Source of the DNA: FEN-1279 sp964400285
GTDB taxonomy: Bacteria > Bacteroidota > Ignavibacteria > Tepidaquicellales > Tepidaquicellaceae
Direction of reading: 5' to 3'
Assembly (NCBI GenBank): GCA_964400285.1
Contig: CAYNTK010000007.1
Coordinates: 62,001-126,000, forward strand
DNA: 64,000 nucleotides
A model generated the notes under the pieces. It was not told the origin of the DNA, searched no databases, and saw only the letters and a list, made by a program, of their open reading frames with translations. Every line of letters begins with the position of its first letter. The first letter of the stretch is position 1. Below, piece after piece: positions 26,259 through 35,531 of this stretch. A program made the translations under genes and the position numbers.

Positions 26259-28496
26259 ATGTTAAGCAATTATTATAGGAAAAAGCTCGATGAACTTGTT
26301 CAGCTTTGCAGAGCAAACCTTTCAACTAAAAAGATAAACGAAAACCTTATTAACAATGCTTTTCGCTTTGCTCTTGAAGCTCATAAAAACGATAAAAGAG
26401 CTTCCGGAGAACCTTATTTCTCTCACCCCTATGAAGTTGCTTTAATTGTTGCTAAAGAAATTCCTCTCGATGATATCTCCGTTGCTTCAGCTCTCTTGCA
26501 CGATGTTGTTGAAGATACTAAATTTACAATTAAAGATTTACAAGCAGAGTTCGGTAATGAAGTCGCAGAAATTATTGACGGGGCTACCCAAATTGAAGGT
26601 CTTACTGAAAATTATGAATTGAAACAAATCGAATCCTACAAGAAAATGCTCCTCTCGATGACTTCGGATATTAGAATTATGTTGATTAAATTTGCCGATA
26701 GATTACATAATTTAAGAACACTTGAGTTTTTGCCTAATACTAGGCAATACAGAATGGCACAGGAAACTCTCGAAATTTACGCACCTCTTGCACATCGCTT
26801 TGGTTTATCGAATGTAAAATCCGAACTCGAAGATCTGTCTTTTAAATACCTCGATAGAAAAACTTATGATGAAATTGCAAATAAAATCAAAGAGAAAAAG
26901 AGAGAAAGAGAAAAATTCATAAAAAGATTTATTGCCCCGATTAAGGAAGCTCTTGAAAAAGAAAATTACAAATTCGAAATTTACGGTAGGGCAAAACATA
27001 TTTACAGCATTTATAGAAAATTAATGACACGTGTTAAATCGTTCGACGAAATCTATGATTTATTTGCTGTTAGAATTATTCTTGATACTTTAAATAAATA
27101 TGATTGCTTTGCGGCTTATGGTATCTGCTCTCAAATCTATATCCCAATACCAGAAAGATTCAAAAATTATATTTCACTTCCTAAACAAAATGGCTATCAA
27201 TCCATTCACACTACCCTGATGAGTAAAGAAGGGAAACTTGTCGAAGTTCAAATACGAACCCGTGAGATGCACGAAATTGCTGAAAAAGGTATTGCCGCTC
27301 ATTGGAAGTATAAAGAAAATGTTAAATTAAACGATAAAAAAATTGAAGAATGGGTTCGCTCTATCAGGGATACTTTTGAAACGACGAACAAAGAAGATGA
27401 AACATCAAGCCAGATAATCGAAAGCTTTAAACTTAATCTTTTTCAAGATGAAATTTATTGCTTTACTCCAAAAGGGGAATTAAAAATTTTACCATACGGC
27501 TCCACTCCTCTGGATTTCGCATTTGAAATTCATACAGAAGTTGGTATGAGGTGTATAGGTGCAAAAGTTAATGGAAAAATTGTTCCACTTGATACTCAGC
27601 TTAAAAGCGGCAGTCAGGTCGAAATTATAACTTCTAAAAATTCAAAACCTAAACTCGACTGGGAAAAGTTTGTTGTTACTCACAAAGCAAAAACAGATAT
27701 TAGAAAATATTTTAATACCGAAAGGCGTGAGTTAATCCAAAAAGGCAAAGAACTATTTGAAAAAAAATTAAAGAAAAACAAATTGCACGTGGATGAAGAT
27801 GATTTCAATAAAGTTATTCATAAACTAAAATTCAAAGGAACTCAAGATTTCTATTACGAAATCGCAAAAGATGAAAAAAACGCAGAAGAAGTTTTGAAAA
27901 TATTACACGATAAAAGTAAAATTCAAGCTCTCGATAATGTTGAAAACCTTACACTCGATAGTCAGGAAAAAATTAACGCAGAAGTTTCATCAGAATTCGA
28001 TAAATATGTAAATGAAGCAAGGTCGTCCGGAACAGGTATATTGATAGGTGGTTCGACTGACGAAAAAGAAATGAAAGGCATAAAATACGGATTTGCAAGT
28101 TGTTGTAATCCTATCCCCGGCGATGATGTAATCGGTTTTATCACTCAAACCGAGGGAATTAAAATTCATAGAAAAAATTGTAAAAATATTGTTAATCTTT
28201 TTTTAGTTGACCCGCAAAGAATTGTTGAAATTAATTGGGGCGAATCTTCCACTGGTGAATTTACTGGTGGTGTTAAAATTATTGGTGAAGATAAACCCGG
28301 TGTATTGAATGAAATTACAAAAACTATATCTAAAAATTTTAAAGTAAATATTAAAAGTTTAAATATTTTTTCGAAGGGCTCTATGTTCGAAGGAACTTTG
28401 ATTCTTGCAGTCGAAAATCTAAAACAACTAAATGCTATTATAGATAAAATCAATTCTCAGGAAGGAATCTTTGTTGCAGAAAGATTTTATGGATAA
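26259..28496 (+). CDS. rel: Bifunctional (p)ppGpp synthetase/hydrolase Rel/SpoT
   Basis: Stringent-response enzyme of 745 residues. Domain order: HD hydrolase (about 30-180, SHPYEVALIVA then ALLHDVVEDT, with the HDxxED-type metal site complete), synthetase (about 230-350, EIYGRAKHIYSIYRKL, NGYQSIHTTL, EVQIRTREMHEIAEKG), TGS (about 390-450, YCFTPKGELKILPYGSTPLDFAFEIHT), the RIS/zinc-finger-like region with YGFASCCNPIPGD (about 610-625) and a C-terminal ACT domain (about 670-745). Both active sites look intact, so it should make and degrade (p)ppGpp. It converges with a small membrane protein gene six bases away. Confidence 0.93.
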   Translation: MLSNYYRKKLDELVQLCRANLSTKKINENLINNAFRFALEAHKNDKRASGEPYFSHPYEVALIVAKEIPLDDISVASALLHDVVEDTKFTIKDLQAEFGNEVAEIIDGATQIEGLTENYELKQIESYKKMLLSMTSDIRIMLIKFADRLHNLRTLEFLPNTRQYRMAQETLEIYAPLAHRFGLSNVKSELEDLSFKYLDRKTYDEIANKIKEKKREREKFIKRFIAPIKEALEKENYKFEIYGRAKHIYSIYRKLMTRVKSFDEIYDLFAVRIILDTLNKYDCFAAYGICSQIYIPIPERFKNYISLPKQNGYQSIHTTLMSKEGKLVEVQIRTREMHEIAEKGIAAHWKYKENVKLNDKKIEEWVRSIRDTFETTNKEDETSSQIIESFKLNLFQDEIYCFTPKGELKILPYGSTPLDFAFEIHTEVGMRCIGAKVNGKIVPLDTQLKSGSQVEIITSKNSKPKLDWEKFVVTHKAKTDIRKYFNTERRELIQKGKELFEKKLKKNKLHVDEDDFNKVIHKLKFKGTQDFYYEIAKDEKNAEEVLKILHDKSKIQALDNVENLTLDSQEKINAEVSSEFDKYVNEARSSGTGILIGGSTDEKEMKGIKYGFASCCNPIPGDDVIGFITQTEGIKIHRKNCKNIVNLFLVDPQRIVEINWGESSTGEFTGGVKIIGEDKPGVLNEITKTISKNFKVNIKSLNIFSKGSMFEGTLILAVENLKQLNAIIDKINSQEGIFVAERFYG

Positions 28497-28502
28497 TATT
28501 GG

Positions 28503-29000
28503 TTAAGGTTTTTTTATCTCCTTCTTTCGGATTTCTATTAACTTTAATCTTGCATCATCATACAACGGACTATTTTGAGGAACTTTCTCTAAAAATTTTT
28601 CTGCTTTATCATACTCTCCAAGTTGATAATAAATTATCCCCTTCTCATAATCACCAAGCTCATTAAATTCCGTTTCATCATTAAGCAAATTAATATTATC
28701 GGATTCTGCACCTATTTCAGTCTCTTCATCTTTGTTTATTTCTGTATCGTGCGTGCTTATATTAACTAAAAAAAACAAAACACCTCCCATAATTAAAACG
28801 AATATAGAAGCAGCTAATATTGCTATCTGCGGCTTAACACTCCTCTTCCCTTTCATCGTTGATAATAAACTGCTATAAAAAGGTGCAATGTATTTATTAT
28901 AATATGCTGGATCTGTCTGTCTATAAAAGCTGGCAAGCTCGTCGAAATATTTTCTATTGTTTTTAAAATAATTAGTAAGTTCTTCTTTTGATGGTCCCAT
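28503..29000 (-). CDS. Single-pass membrane protein with TPR-like C-terminus
   Basis: 165-residue protein: a soluble N-terminal stretch (1-55, LTNYFKNNRKYFDELASFYR), one transmembrane helix (about 58-82, AILAASIFVLIMGGVLFFL), an acidic linker and a C-terminal TPR-type repeat (about 112-160) with GIIYYQLGEYDKAEKFLEKV. Proteins of this kind act as small scaffolds; no partner can be named. It is the last gene of a minus-strand run (folC, HAD hydrolase, acpS and this gene), five bases after acpS. Confidence 0.65.
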   Translation of the reverse strand: MGPSKEELTNYFKNNRKYFDELASFYRQTDPAYYNKYIAPFYSSLLSTMKGKRSVKPQIAILAASIFVLIMGGVLFFLVNISTHDTEINKDEETEIGAESDNINLLNDETEFNELGDYEKGIIYYQLGEYDKAEKFLEKVPQNSPLYDDARLKLIEIRKKEIKKP

Positions 29001-29005
29001 TTCTT

Positions 29006-29389
29006 TTATAATTTTTTTTGTAAATTATTTTCTTCACAAGTTACCACCGCACATGCATACTCATCTGTATGTGATATACTAACGTTAAAAATTAATCCTG
29101 AATATTCGTTTTCTTTTGTATGTATTATATATGGTTTCCCTTTTTCATCATTTAATATTTCTATATCCTTCCAAGCAAAATTTTTTGAAATACCTGTCCC
29201 GATTGATTTTGAATATGCTTCTTTTGCTGCAAATCTTCCCGCAAAATGTAAATCAGGTTTTGAAAATGACTTGCAATACGCAATTTCTTTCTCCGTCAAA
29301 ATTCTTTCAAAAAACTTATCCGCATATTGCTCTACCATTCTTTTTATCCTCTTTATATCTACAATATCTATTCCTATACCTTTTATCAT
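29006..29389 (-). CDS. acpS: Holo-[acyl-carrier-protein] synthase
   Basis: Transfers 4'-phosphopantetheine from CoA to acyl carrier protein. The 127 residues show the family motifs GIGIDIVDIKRI at the N-terminus (catalytic Asp in GIDIVD), FAGRFAAKEAYSKSIGTG (Mg-binding Glu) and the C-terminal NVSISHTDEYACAVV. Its start lies two bases after the end of the HAD hydrolase gene, so translation is probably coupled. Confidence 0.92.
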   Translation of the reverse strand: MIKGIGIDIVDIKRIKRMVEQYADKFFERILTEKEIAYCKSFSKPDLHFAGRFAAKEAYSKSIGTGISKNFAWKDIEILNDEKGKPYIIHTKENEYSGLIFNVSISHTDEYACAVVTCEENNLQKKL

Positions 29390-29391
29390 AT

Positions 29392-30075
29392 CTAAATTTT
29401 ATTTTCTTTTTTTATAATGTTTATTAATTCTGAAATACAATTAATATCATAATCTGAACCAGGATGAATTGTGTTAAATGTATCTCCATATCTTGCAAAT
29501 ACTGTTTTCATACCCACTGCTTTCGCTCCTACCATATCTCTCTCAGCCCAATCGCCAATCATCAAACATTCTTCTGGCTTTAATTTTAATTTTTCTAATG
29601 CAAGATTAAACGGAACTGGGGAAGGCTTCTTCTCGAATGTATCATCATAAGTAATTACAACATCGAATAAATGATGAAAATTTATATACGATAACCTAAG
29701 CCATGCTTCTTTTGATGGTGCATCTGATACAACTGCAAGTTTCAGTCCCATTTTTATTAGCTCGATTAATGTCGGGAAAACTTTTGGATATGGCTTCAAT
29801 GCTGCTTCTCGAGCTGTCCTGTATGCAACAATCCCTGCAGATACAATTTTGTGATTGACTTTTCCGTATAAATCTATAAACAACTGGTCAAATACTTGCT
29901 GGTATTCAATCCCCTCTTTTTTGTAAATCTCGTTTATTTTATAAATTGCTTCCTCTCTTGATAATTCAAGCCCTGCGTCTATCATTGAATGAACTGATGC
30001 TTCTATTGCTCTTTCTTTAAGAAGCATAAAATCTACAAGCGTATTATCGAGGTCGAATATTATTGCTTTTATCAT
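29392..30075 (-). CDS. HAD-superfamily hydrolase
   Basis: 227-residue haloacid-dehalogenase-type phosphatase. Motif I DLDNTLVDF (nucleophile D8), motif II VVSDAPS, motif III lysine in FEKKPSP and motif IV GDWAERDMVGA are all present, with a helical C1 cap between motifs I and II. TIGR02253-like features (AIIFDLDNTLVD, YRTAREAALKPYPKV) suggest a small-metabolite phosphatase such as a phosphoglycolate- or nucleotide-directed house-cleaning enzyme; the substrate is not known. It lies between folC and acpS in one transcription unit. Confidence 0.8.
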   Translation of the reverse strand: MIKAIIFDLDNTLVDFMLLKERAIEASVHSMIDAGLELSREEAIYKINEIYKKEGIEYQQVFDQLFIDLYGKVNHKIVSAGIVAYRTAREAALKPYPKVFPTLIELIKMGLKLAVVSDAPSKEAWLRLSYINFHHLFDVVITYDDTFEKKPSPVPFNLALEKLKLKPEECLMIGDWAERDMVGAKAVGMKTVFARYGDTFNTIHPGSDYDINCISELINIIKKENKI

Positions 30076-30106
30076 ATATTTAAACTTATCAATATATAAT
30101 AATAAA

Positions 30107-31408
30107 TTAAAGTCTAAACTTATGTATCTTCAAAAAATCACTTACAAGAAAAAAAGAACCGATTACTAAAACTAAATCATTTTTACCTAACATTTTTTTT
30201 ACGTTTTTAAATGCTGTGTTTATGTTTTCTGTTACGTAAAAATTCTTCTTTTCTTTAACCGATTTAAAAAGAATTTCTGGCTCTTCTGCTCTTTTATAAT
30301 TGGGCTTTGTTAATATAACTTTGGCATTCAATCTTTCGAGTTCTTTCATACATTTCTCATATTCTTTATCTTTCATCATTCCAAATATTATAAATAACTT
30401 TTTGTACTTAAAAAATTTTAGATTTTCCCTGATATTCTTTATTCCCTGTTCGTTATGCGATACATCGATAATGATTTTCGGATTTTCGCATATCTTCTGA
30501 AACCTGCCGTAGAATTTTGAATTTTTTGTTAAATTTTTAAAACCCTTAATAATATTATCTTCTGAAAACATTATTCCTTCTGATTTCCCTAATATATCAA
30601 GAGTTGCAAAAACCGTTTTTATGTTGCTAATTTGATATTTACCAATTAATGGATATTCGATTTTTATTCTGTTCCTTTTTTCTTGTGATTCTACGACTTC
30701 TAATTTCATCATTTCTTCATTACTATTTAGAATATTTACTTCCCACAATTTATCTGCATTTATATTTTCACTTTTCTTCTCCTTGCATTTTTTTATAATA
30801 ATATTTCTTGATTTTAATCCCATTTTTCCAATAACGCAAGGAATATTCTTCTTTATAATTCCAGCTTTTTCATTAGTAATTCTTTCTATCGTATTTCCTA
30901 AATACTCAGTATGGTCGGTTGAAATTCCTGTGATTACTGTAATTATTGGATTAATAACGTTTGTCGAGTCGAGTCTCCCTCCAAGTCCCGCCTCGATTAC
31001 GGCATATTCTACATTATTATCTGCAAAATAATTAAAAGCCATTGCTGTTGTTGCTTCAAAAAAACTCGGCTTTATCCTTTCAAATAATTGATACATTTTG
31101 TTTGTAAAATCAATTATATATTCTCTACTTATCATTCTACCGTTTATTAGTATTCTCTCCCTAAAATCCTTAATATGTGGGGAAGTATATAATCCAGTCT
31201 TATAACCGCTTTCTTTTAATAGAGACTTAATACTTGAAGCAACCGATCCTTTCCCATTTGTTCCTGCTATATGTATTGATTTGAATTTCTTTTCTGGATG
31301 TGAAATGAAATCGAGAATTTCATTTATGTTTTTCAGGTCATACTTTATTCCAATTCTTTCTAAACTGTATAAGTATTCGATACTCGCTTTGTAATTTTTA
31401 TATTTCAT
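30107..31408 (-). CDS. folC: Folylpolyglutamate synthase/dihydrofolate synthase
   Basis: Mur-ligase-type enzyme of 433 residues that adds glutamate to folates (and, if bifunctional, to dihydropteroate). The ATP-binding loop IAGTNGKGSVAS, the VIEAGLGGRLDSTNV block, GISTDHTEYLGNTIERI with the lysine-bearing NEKAGIIK, and the C-terminal domain with IIDVSHNEQGIKNI are intact. It heads the minus-strand run folC, HAD hydrolase, acpS, TPR protein, with a 195-base divergent promoter region upstream. Confidence 0.9.
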   Translation of the reverse strand: MKYKNYKASIEYLYSLERIGIKYDLKNINEILDFISHPEKKFKSIHIAGTNGKGSVASSIKSLLKESGYKTGLYTSPHIKDFRERILINGRMISREYIIDFTNKMYQLFERIKPSFFEATTAMAFNYFADNNVEYAVIEAGLGGRLDSTNVINPIITVITGISTDHTEYLGNTIERITNEKAGIIKKNIPCVIGKMGLKSRNIIIKKCKEKKSENINADKLWEVNILNSNEEMMKLEVVESQEKRNRIKIEYPLIGKYQISNIKTVFATLDILGKSEGIMFSEDNIIKGFKNLTKNSKFYGRFQKICENPKIIIDVSHNEQGIKNIRENLKFFKYKKLFIIFGMMKDKEYEKCMKELERLNAKVILTKPNYKRAEEPEILFKSVKEKKNFYVTENINTAFKNVKKMLGKNDLVLVIGSFFLVSDFLKIHKFRL

Positions 31409-31603
31409 TATATATTTCTTTTGAATTGTAAAACAATTTAATTAAATATAATTACAATTTTAATGCAATACTCTAAATGGTAATAAGATATATTAATCTT
31501 ATTATCTTTTGTAAAAAATTATTTGAAACCATTATCTACATCTTCTCTGGAACTTTTTTATTTAATTCTAAATTATATATTTAAATTAATTAACTATTAA
31601 ACT

Positions 31604-32416
31604 ATGAAAACAAAATTTACAAAAATTATTTTATCTGTTTTTGTTACAGTTACATTTCTGGGGTTTCTTTTTACAAACTTGTATTCTTCTTCTTCAGGTA
31701 TAACAGGACTTACATATAAAACGGGTGGTCAAGGATGTAACTGTCATGGTTCGACTCCGACCCCATCAGTTGAAGTTAGATTCTTAAATGCAGATAGTGT
31801 TGGAAAAGGTCAAACGAAAACAATCACAATTAAAATTCAGGGTGGTTCTGCTGTCGCTGGAGGGTTTAATATCGCTGCGCTTAATGGTCTTTTAAACGTT
31901 GGTTCTGATGCTGGTGTCCAAAAAATTGGTAATGAATTAACTCATAATGCTAAAAGAACATTCACAGGCGGGGAAGTTACTTGGACTTTCAATTATACTG
32001 CTCCTAATACTGTCGGATATGATACATTATACGCAGTTGGAAACAGTGTAAATAATAATGGACAAACCACCGGCGATACTTGGAATTTCTTAGCACGTTT
32101 TCCTGTAAAGATTTATAATCCTGCTTCAATTATAACCATAAATGAAGCTGTTCAAGGTTATGATTTAAAGCAAAATTTCCCTAATCCTTTTAATCCGACA
32201 ACAAATATCAAATTTTCTATTTTGAAAAATGGTTTCGTTAGTTTAAAGGTCTATGATATGACTGGAAAAGTTGTATCTACTTTAGTAAATGAAAATATGA
32301 AGTCTGGTGCTTACAAAGTCGATTTTAACGCATCAGCATTATCAAGTGGTGTTTATATATATAAACTGGTAACAAACGATTTCACTTCGACTAAAAAAAT
32401 GATGCTTGTAAAGTAG
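31604..32416 (+). CDS. T9SS-secreted choice-of-anchor V domain protein
   Basis: 270-residue secreted protein. Signal peptide (about 1-28), then a ~130-residue beta domain opening with TYKTGGQGCNCHGSTPTPS, then a T9SS sorting domain (about 190-270) with NFPNPFNPTTNIKFSI, VYDMTGKVVSTLV and SGVYIYKLVTNDFTSTKKM. The GCNCHG block with paired cysteines and a histidine is the hallmark of choice-of-anchor V (reelin-like) domains in Bacteroidota and marine lineages. The CNCH is not a canonical CxxCH haem site, so haem binding is doubtful. It is closed by its own terminator and does not appear to be in an operon. Confidence 0.8.
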   Translation: MKTKFTKIILSVFVTVTFLGFLFTNLYSSSSGITGLTYKTGGQGCNCHGSTPTPSVEVRFLNADSVGKGQTKTITIKIQGGSAVAGGFNIAALNGLLNVGSDAGVQKIGNELTHNAKRTFTGGEVTWTFNYTAPNTVGYDTLYAVGNSVNNNGQTTGDTWNFLARFPVKIYNPASIITINEAVQGYDLKQNFPNPFNPTTNIKFSILKNGFVSLKVYDMTGKVVSTLVNENMKSGAYKVDFNASALSSGVYIYKLVTNDFTSTKKMMLVK

Positions 32417-32436
32417 ATTTTCTTCTTTAATTAAAT

Positions 32437-32474
32437 AAAAGCCTCAACGAAAATAATTTTCGCGAGGCTTTTTA
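32437..32474 (+). terminator. Rho-independent terminator
   Basis: Stem AAAAGCCTC (32437-32445) with GAGGCTTTT (32464-32472) and inner pairs CGAAAA/TTTTCG, followed by T-rich sequence. It ends the T9SS gene, so uvrA needs its own promoter in the ~150 bases that follow. Confidence 0.85.
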
Positions 32475-32630
32475 TTTATAACTTTTCAGAATTTTTTAAA
32501 AAAATAATGTTATATCTTATTACAATCTTGATATAGAAGCATAAAAATTTCTCATCGTGTGGAATTCCATTTGAATTGAATTCCCTAATTTATAATGGTA
32601 TCTTTAATGTTGAATTAATTTTATATAATT

Positions 32631-35477
32631 ATTTCTTATTTAAATAAAATAATTGTAAAAGGAGCAAGGGTTCACAACCTTAAAAACATTGACCTCGAAT
32701 TTCCAAGAAATAGTCTCGTAGTTTTTACTGGTTTATCTGGCTCGGGAAAATCTTCACTTGCTTTCGATACTATTTATGCTGAAGGTCAGCGTAGATTTAT
32801 GGAAACTCTTTCCGCTTATGCACGGCAATTCGTTGGTGGTATTGAAAGACCAGACGTTGATAAAATTGAAGGTTTATCTCCTTCGATTTCAATCGAACAA
32901 AAAACAATCTCTCATAATCCTCGCTCTACTGTAGGAACTGTTACGGAAATTTATGACTACTTAAGATTGCTTTTTTCTAGATGTGGAACTCAATATTCCC
33001 CCGATACGGGAAAAGCTGTAACTCGACAAAGTCTTGACCAAATCCTCGATAACATTTTAAAATACCCCGAAGGTACAAGAATTAATATTTTAAGTCCGGT
33101 TGTAAAAGGGAGAAAAGGTCATTATCGTGAGCTATTCGAAGAAATTGCTTCGGATGGATTTACTAAAGTAAGAGTTGATGGCGATATTTTGGATATAGTT
33201 CCCAAAATGAGTTTATCGAGATTTAAAGTTCACGATATTGATGTTGTAATTGATAGAATTAAAATTTCCCCCTCCTCGAAAATGAGAATTTATAATTCAC
33301 TTGAAGTCGGTTTAAGATATAGTGATGGCTTGATTATCGTAAACGATGGAAAAGAAGATAAACTTTTCAATGAAAAACTTTCTGACCCCGATACAGGTAG
33401 GAGTTTCACAGAACCTGCTCCAAATACTTTTTCGTTTAATTCTCCATATGGTTGGTGTAAAGAATGTTATGGACTTGGTGAAAAGAAAATAATTGATAAG
33501 GATAAAATTTTCCCCGATAAAAAATTATCTTTCAATGAAGGTGCAATTGCACCAATAGGAAAACCCAAAAAAACTTGGTTCTGCTCTATTGTTAAAGGAG
33601 TATATGATAAATTTAATGTTTCTCCAGATGCACCTTTTTCATCTTATTCGGACGAATTTATTGATGTCCTTCTTTATGGTTCAAAAGAAAAAATTAATTA
33701 TACATATACAAATTCTCTCGGTAAGACTCACGATTATACACACAGATTTTCAGGTTTGGTTGCTTATATAAACCAAGTTACTGAAGAAACATCCTCCACT
33801 TATGTTAGAAACTGGGCTGAAAATTTTATGGCAGTTAGTGTTTGCAGCTCCTGTAATGGTGGAAGGTTAAAGGAAGATGCTCTATGGGTTAAGATTGACG
33901 GCAAAAATATACATGATATCACAAAAATGTCAATCCTCGAATGTAAAAATTATTTTGATAATCTTAAATTCGATGAAAGGAAAGATATACTTGCCAAGCC
34001 AATAATCAAGGAAATTAATGCAAGACTTGATTTTCTATTGAATGTTGGTTTGGATTACATTACACTCGAAAGAAATGCTAAAACACTTTCTGGTGGTGAA
34101 GCTCAAAGAATTCGACTCGCCACACAAATTGGCTCTCAGCTTACTGGAGTGTTATATATTCTTGACGAACCTTCGATTGGTTTACATCAAAGAGATAATA
34201 TACGGTTGATTAATTCATTAAAAAATCTACGGGATATCGGAAACTCGATAATAGTTGTCGAACACGATAGAGAAATGATTGAATCATCTGATTTTGTTGT
34301 TGACCTTGGACCAATGGCAGGGGAACATGGTGGTGATATCGTTGCTTGTGGACCTCCGCAAAAAATTGATGGAGAATCAATTACAGCTGCATATTTGAAA
34401 GGAATTAGAAAAATTGATTTACCTAAATCCAGAAGGGAGGGCTCAAAAAATTATGTTACCTTAAAAGGTGCTTCTGGTAATAATTTAAAAAACATAAATC
34501 TGAAAATTCCTCTCGGAAAATTTATTTGTGTTACAGGTGTAAGTGGTTCGGGAAAATCAACTCTTATAAACGATACGCTTTATAGAATTCTTGCTATGAA
34601 GTTTTCAAAAGGAGCAGAAAGACCACTTCCATATAAATCAATTGAAGGATTATCTGCAAAAAAAGAAAACAAAATTGAACGTATTGTAGATAAAGTAATC
34701 GAAATTGACCAATCACCGATTGGAAGAACTCCGCGTAGCAATCCTGCTACCTATACTGGACTTTTTACTCAAATTCGGGATATTTATGCATCACTTCCCG
34801 AATCGAAAATTCGTGGTTATAAAGTCGGTCGGTTTTCTTTTAATGTTAAAGGTGGAAGGTGTGAAAATTGCGAGGGGGACGGATTGAAAAAAATCGAAAT
34901 GAATTTCCTTCCCGATGTTTATGTTACTTGTGATGTATGTCATGGTAAAAGATACAATAAAGAAACTCTTAGTATAAAATATAAAAATAAATCAATAGCC
35001 GATGTTCTCGAGATGACTGTCGAAGATGCTCTAGAATTTTTCTCTTCATTCCCAATATTGAAAAGAAAATTACAAACTCTTTTTGATGTAGGTCTTGGAT
35101 ATATTCGCCTCGGTCAACAAGCAACTACGCTCTCTGGTGGAGAAGCCCAAAGAGTTAAGCTTTCTACCGAATTATCTAAAGTCCAAACAGGTAAAACAAT
35201 TTATATCCTTGATGAACCTACTACTGGCTTACATTTTGAAGATATTAAAATGCTCCTTTCGGTTTTAAATAAACTCACAGATAAAGGTAATACTGTTATA
35301 GTAATAGAACATAATCTTGATGTAATAAAATGTGCTGATTGGATTATTGACCTCGGACCTGAAGGTGGAGATAAAGGAGGTGAAATTATTGCAGAAGGCA
35401 CACCTGAAGATTTAATATCAAAATTTTCTAATATTTCTTATACTGCAATGCATTTAAAAAATTATTTGGAGAAATAG
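32631..35477 (+). CDS. uvrA: Excinuclease ABC subunit A, apparent non-canonical start
   Basis: DNA-damage recognition ATPase of nucleotide excision repair, about 948 residues if begun at the ATT codon 32631. Both ABC modules are present: the first Walker A GLSGSGKSS is coded at 32730-32756, signature LSGGEAQRIRL, and the second has GVSGSGKST and LSGGEAQRVKL. Zinc-binding sites CKECYGLG, CSSCNGG and CENCEGDG are also present. The first ATG in frame (32799) would remove the first ~55 residues including that Walker A and KGARVHNLKNIDLEF, so it cannot be the real start. Back to the in-frame stop at 32616-32618 there is no ATG, GTG, TTG or CTG; ATA at 32625 and ATT at 32628 and 32631 are the only near-cognate choices that give the usual N-terminus. 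The exact start is uncertain. Confidence 0.85.
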   Translation: MSYLNKIIVKGARVHNLKNIDLEFPRNSLVVFTGLSGSGKSSLAFDTIYAEGQRRFMETLSAYARQFVGGIERPDVDKIEGLSPSISIEQKTISHNPRSTVGTVTEIYDYLRLLFSRCGTQYSPDTGKAVTRQSLDQILDNILKYPEGTRINILSPVVKGRKGHYRELFEEIASDGFTKVRVDGDILDIVPKMSLSRFKVHDIDVVIDRIKISPSSKMRIYNSLEVGLRYSDGLIIVNDGKEDKLFNEKLSDPDTGRSFTEPAPNTFSFNSPYGWCKECYGLGEKKIIDKDKIFPDKKLSFNEGAIAPIGKPKKTWFCSIVKGVYDKFNVSPDAPFSSYSDEFIDVLLYGSKEKINYTYTNSLGKTHDYTHRFSGLVAYINQVTEETSSTYVRNWAENFMAVSVCSSCNGGRLKEDALWVKIDGKNIHDITKMSILECKNYFDNLKFDERKDILAKPIIKEINARLDFLLNVGLDYITLERNAKTLSGGEAQRIRLATQIGSQLTGVLYILDEPSIGLHQRDNIRLINSLKNLRDIGNSIIVVEHDREMIESSDFVVDLGPMAGEHGGDIVACGPPQKIDGESITAAYLKGIRKIDLPKSRREGSKNYVTLKGASGNNLKNINLKIPLGKFICVTGVSGSGKSTLINDTLYRILAMKFSKGAERPLPYKSIEGLSAKKENKIERIVDKVIEIDQSPIGRTPRSNPATYTGLFTQIRDIYASLPESKIRGYKVGRFSFNVKGGRCENCEGDGLKKIEMNFLPDVYVTCDVCHGKRYNKETLSIKYKNKSIADVLEMTVEDALEFFSSFPILKRKLQTLFDVGLGYIRLGQQATTLSGGEAQRVKLSTELSKVQTGKTIYILDEPTTGLHFEDIKMLLSVLNKLTDKGNTVIVIEHNLDVIKCADWIIDLGPEGGDKGGEIIAEGTPEDLISKFSNISYTAMHLKNYLEK

Positions 35478-35531
35478 TTTCTTTCAATCTTAAATTATCA
35501 AACTAAAAAATTATTCAGTATTTAGAATTTT

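Noticed and set aside
32799..35477. uvrA beginning at the first in-frame ATG (892 residues)
   Set aside because: This would delete the first Walker A motif and the conserved KGARVHNLKNIDLEF segment, both coded in frame upstream.
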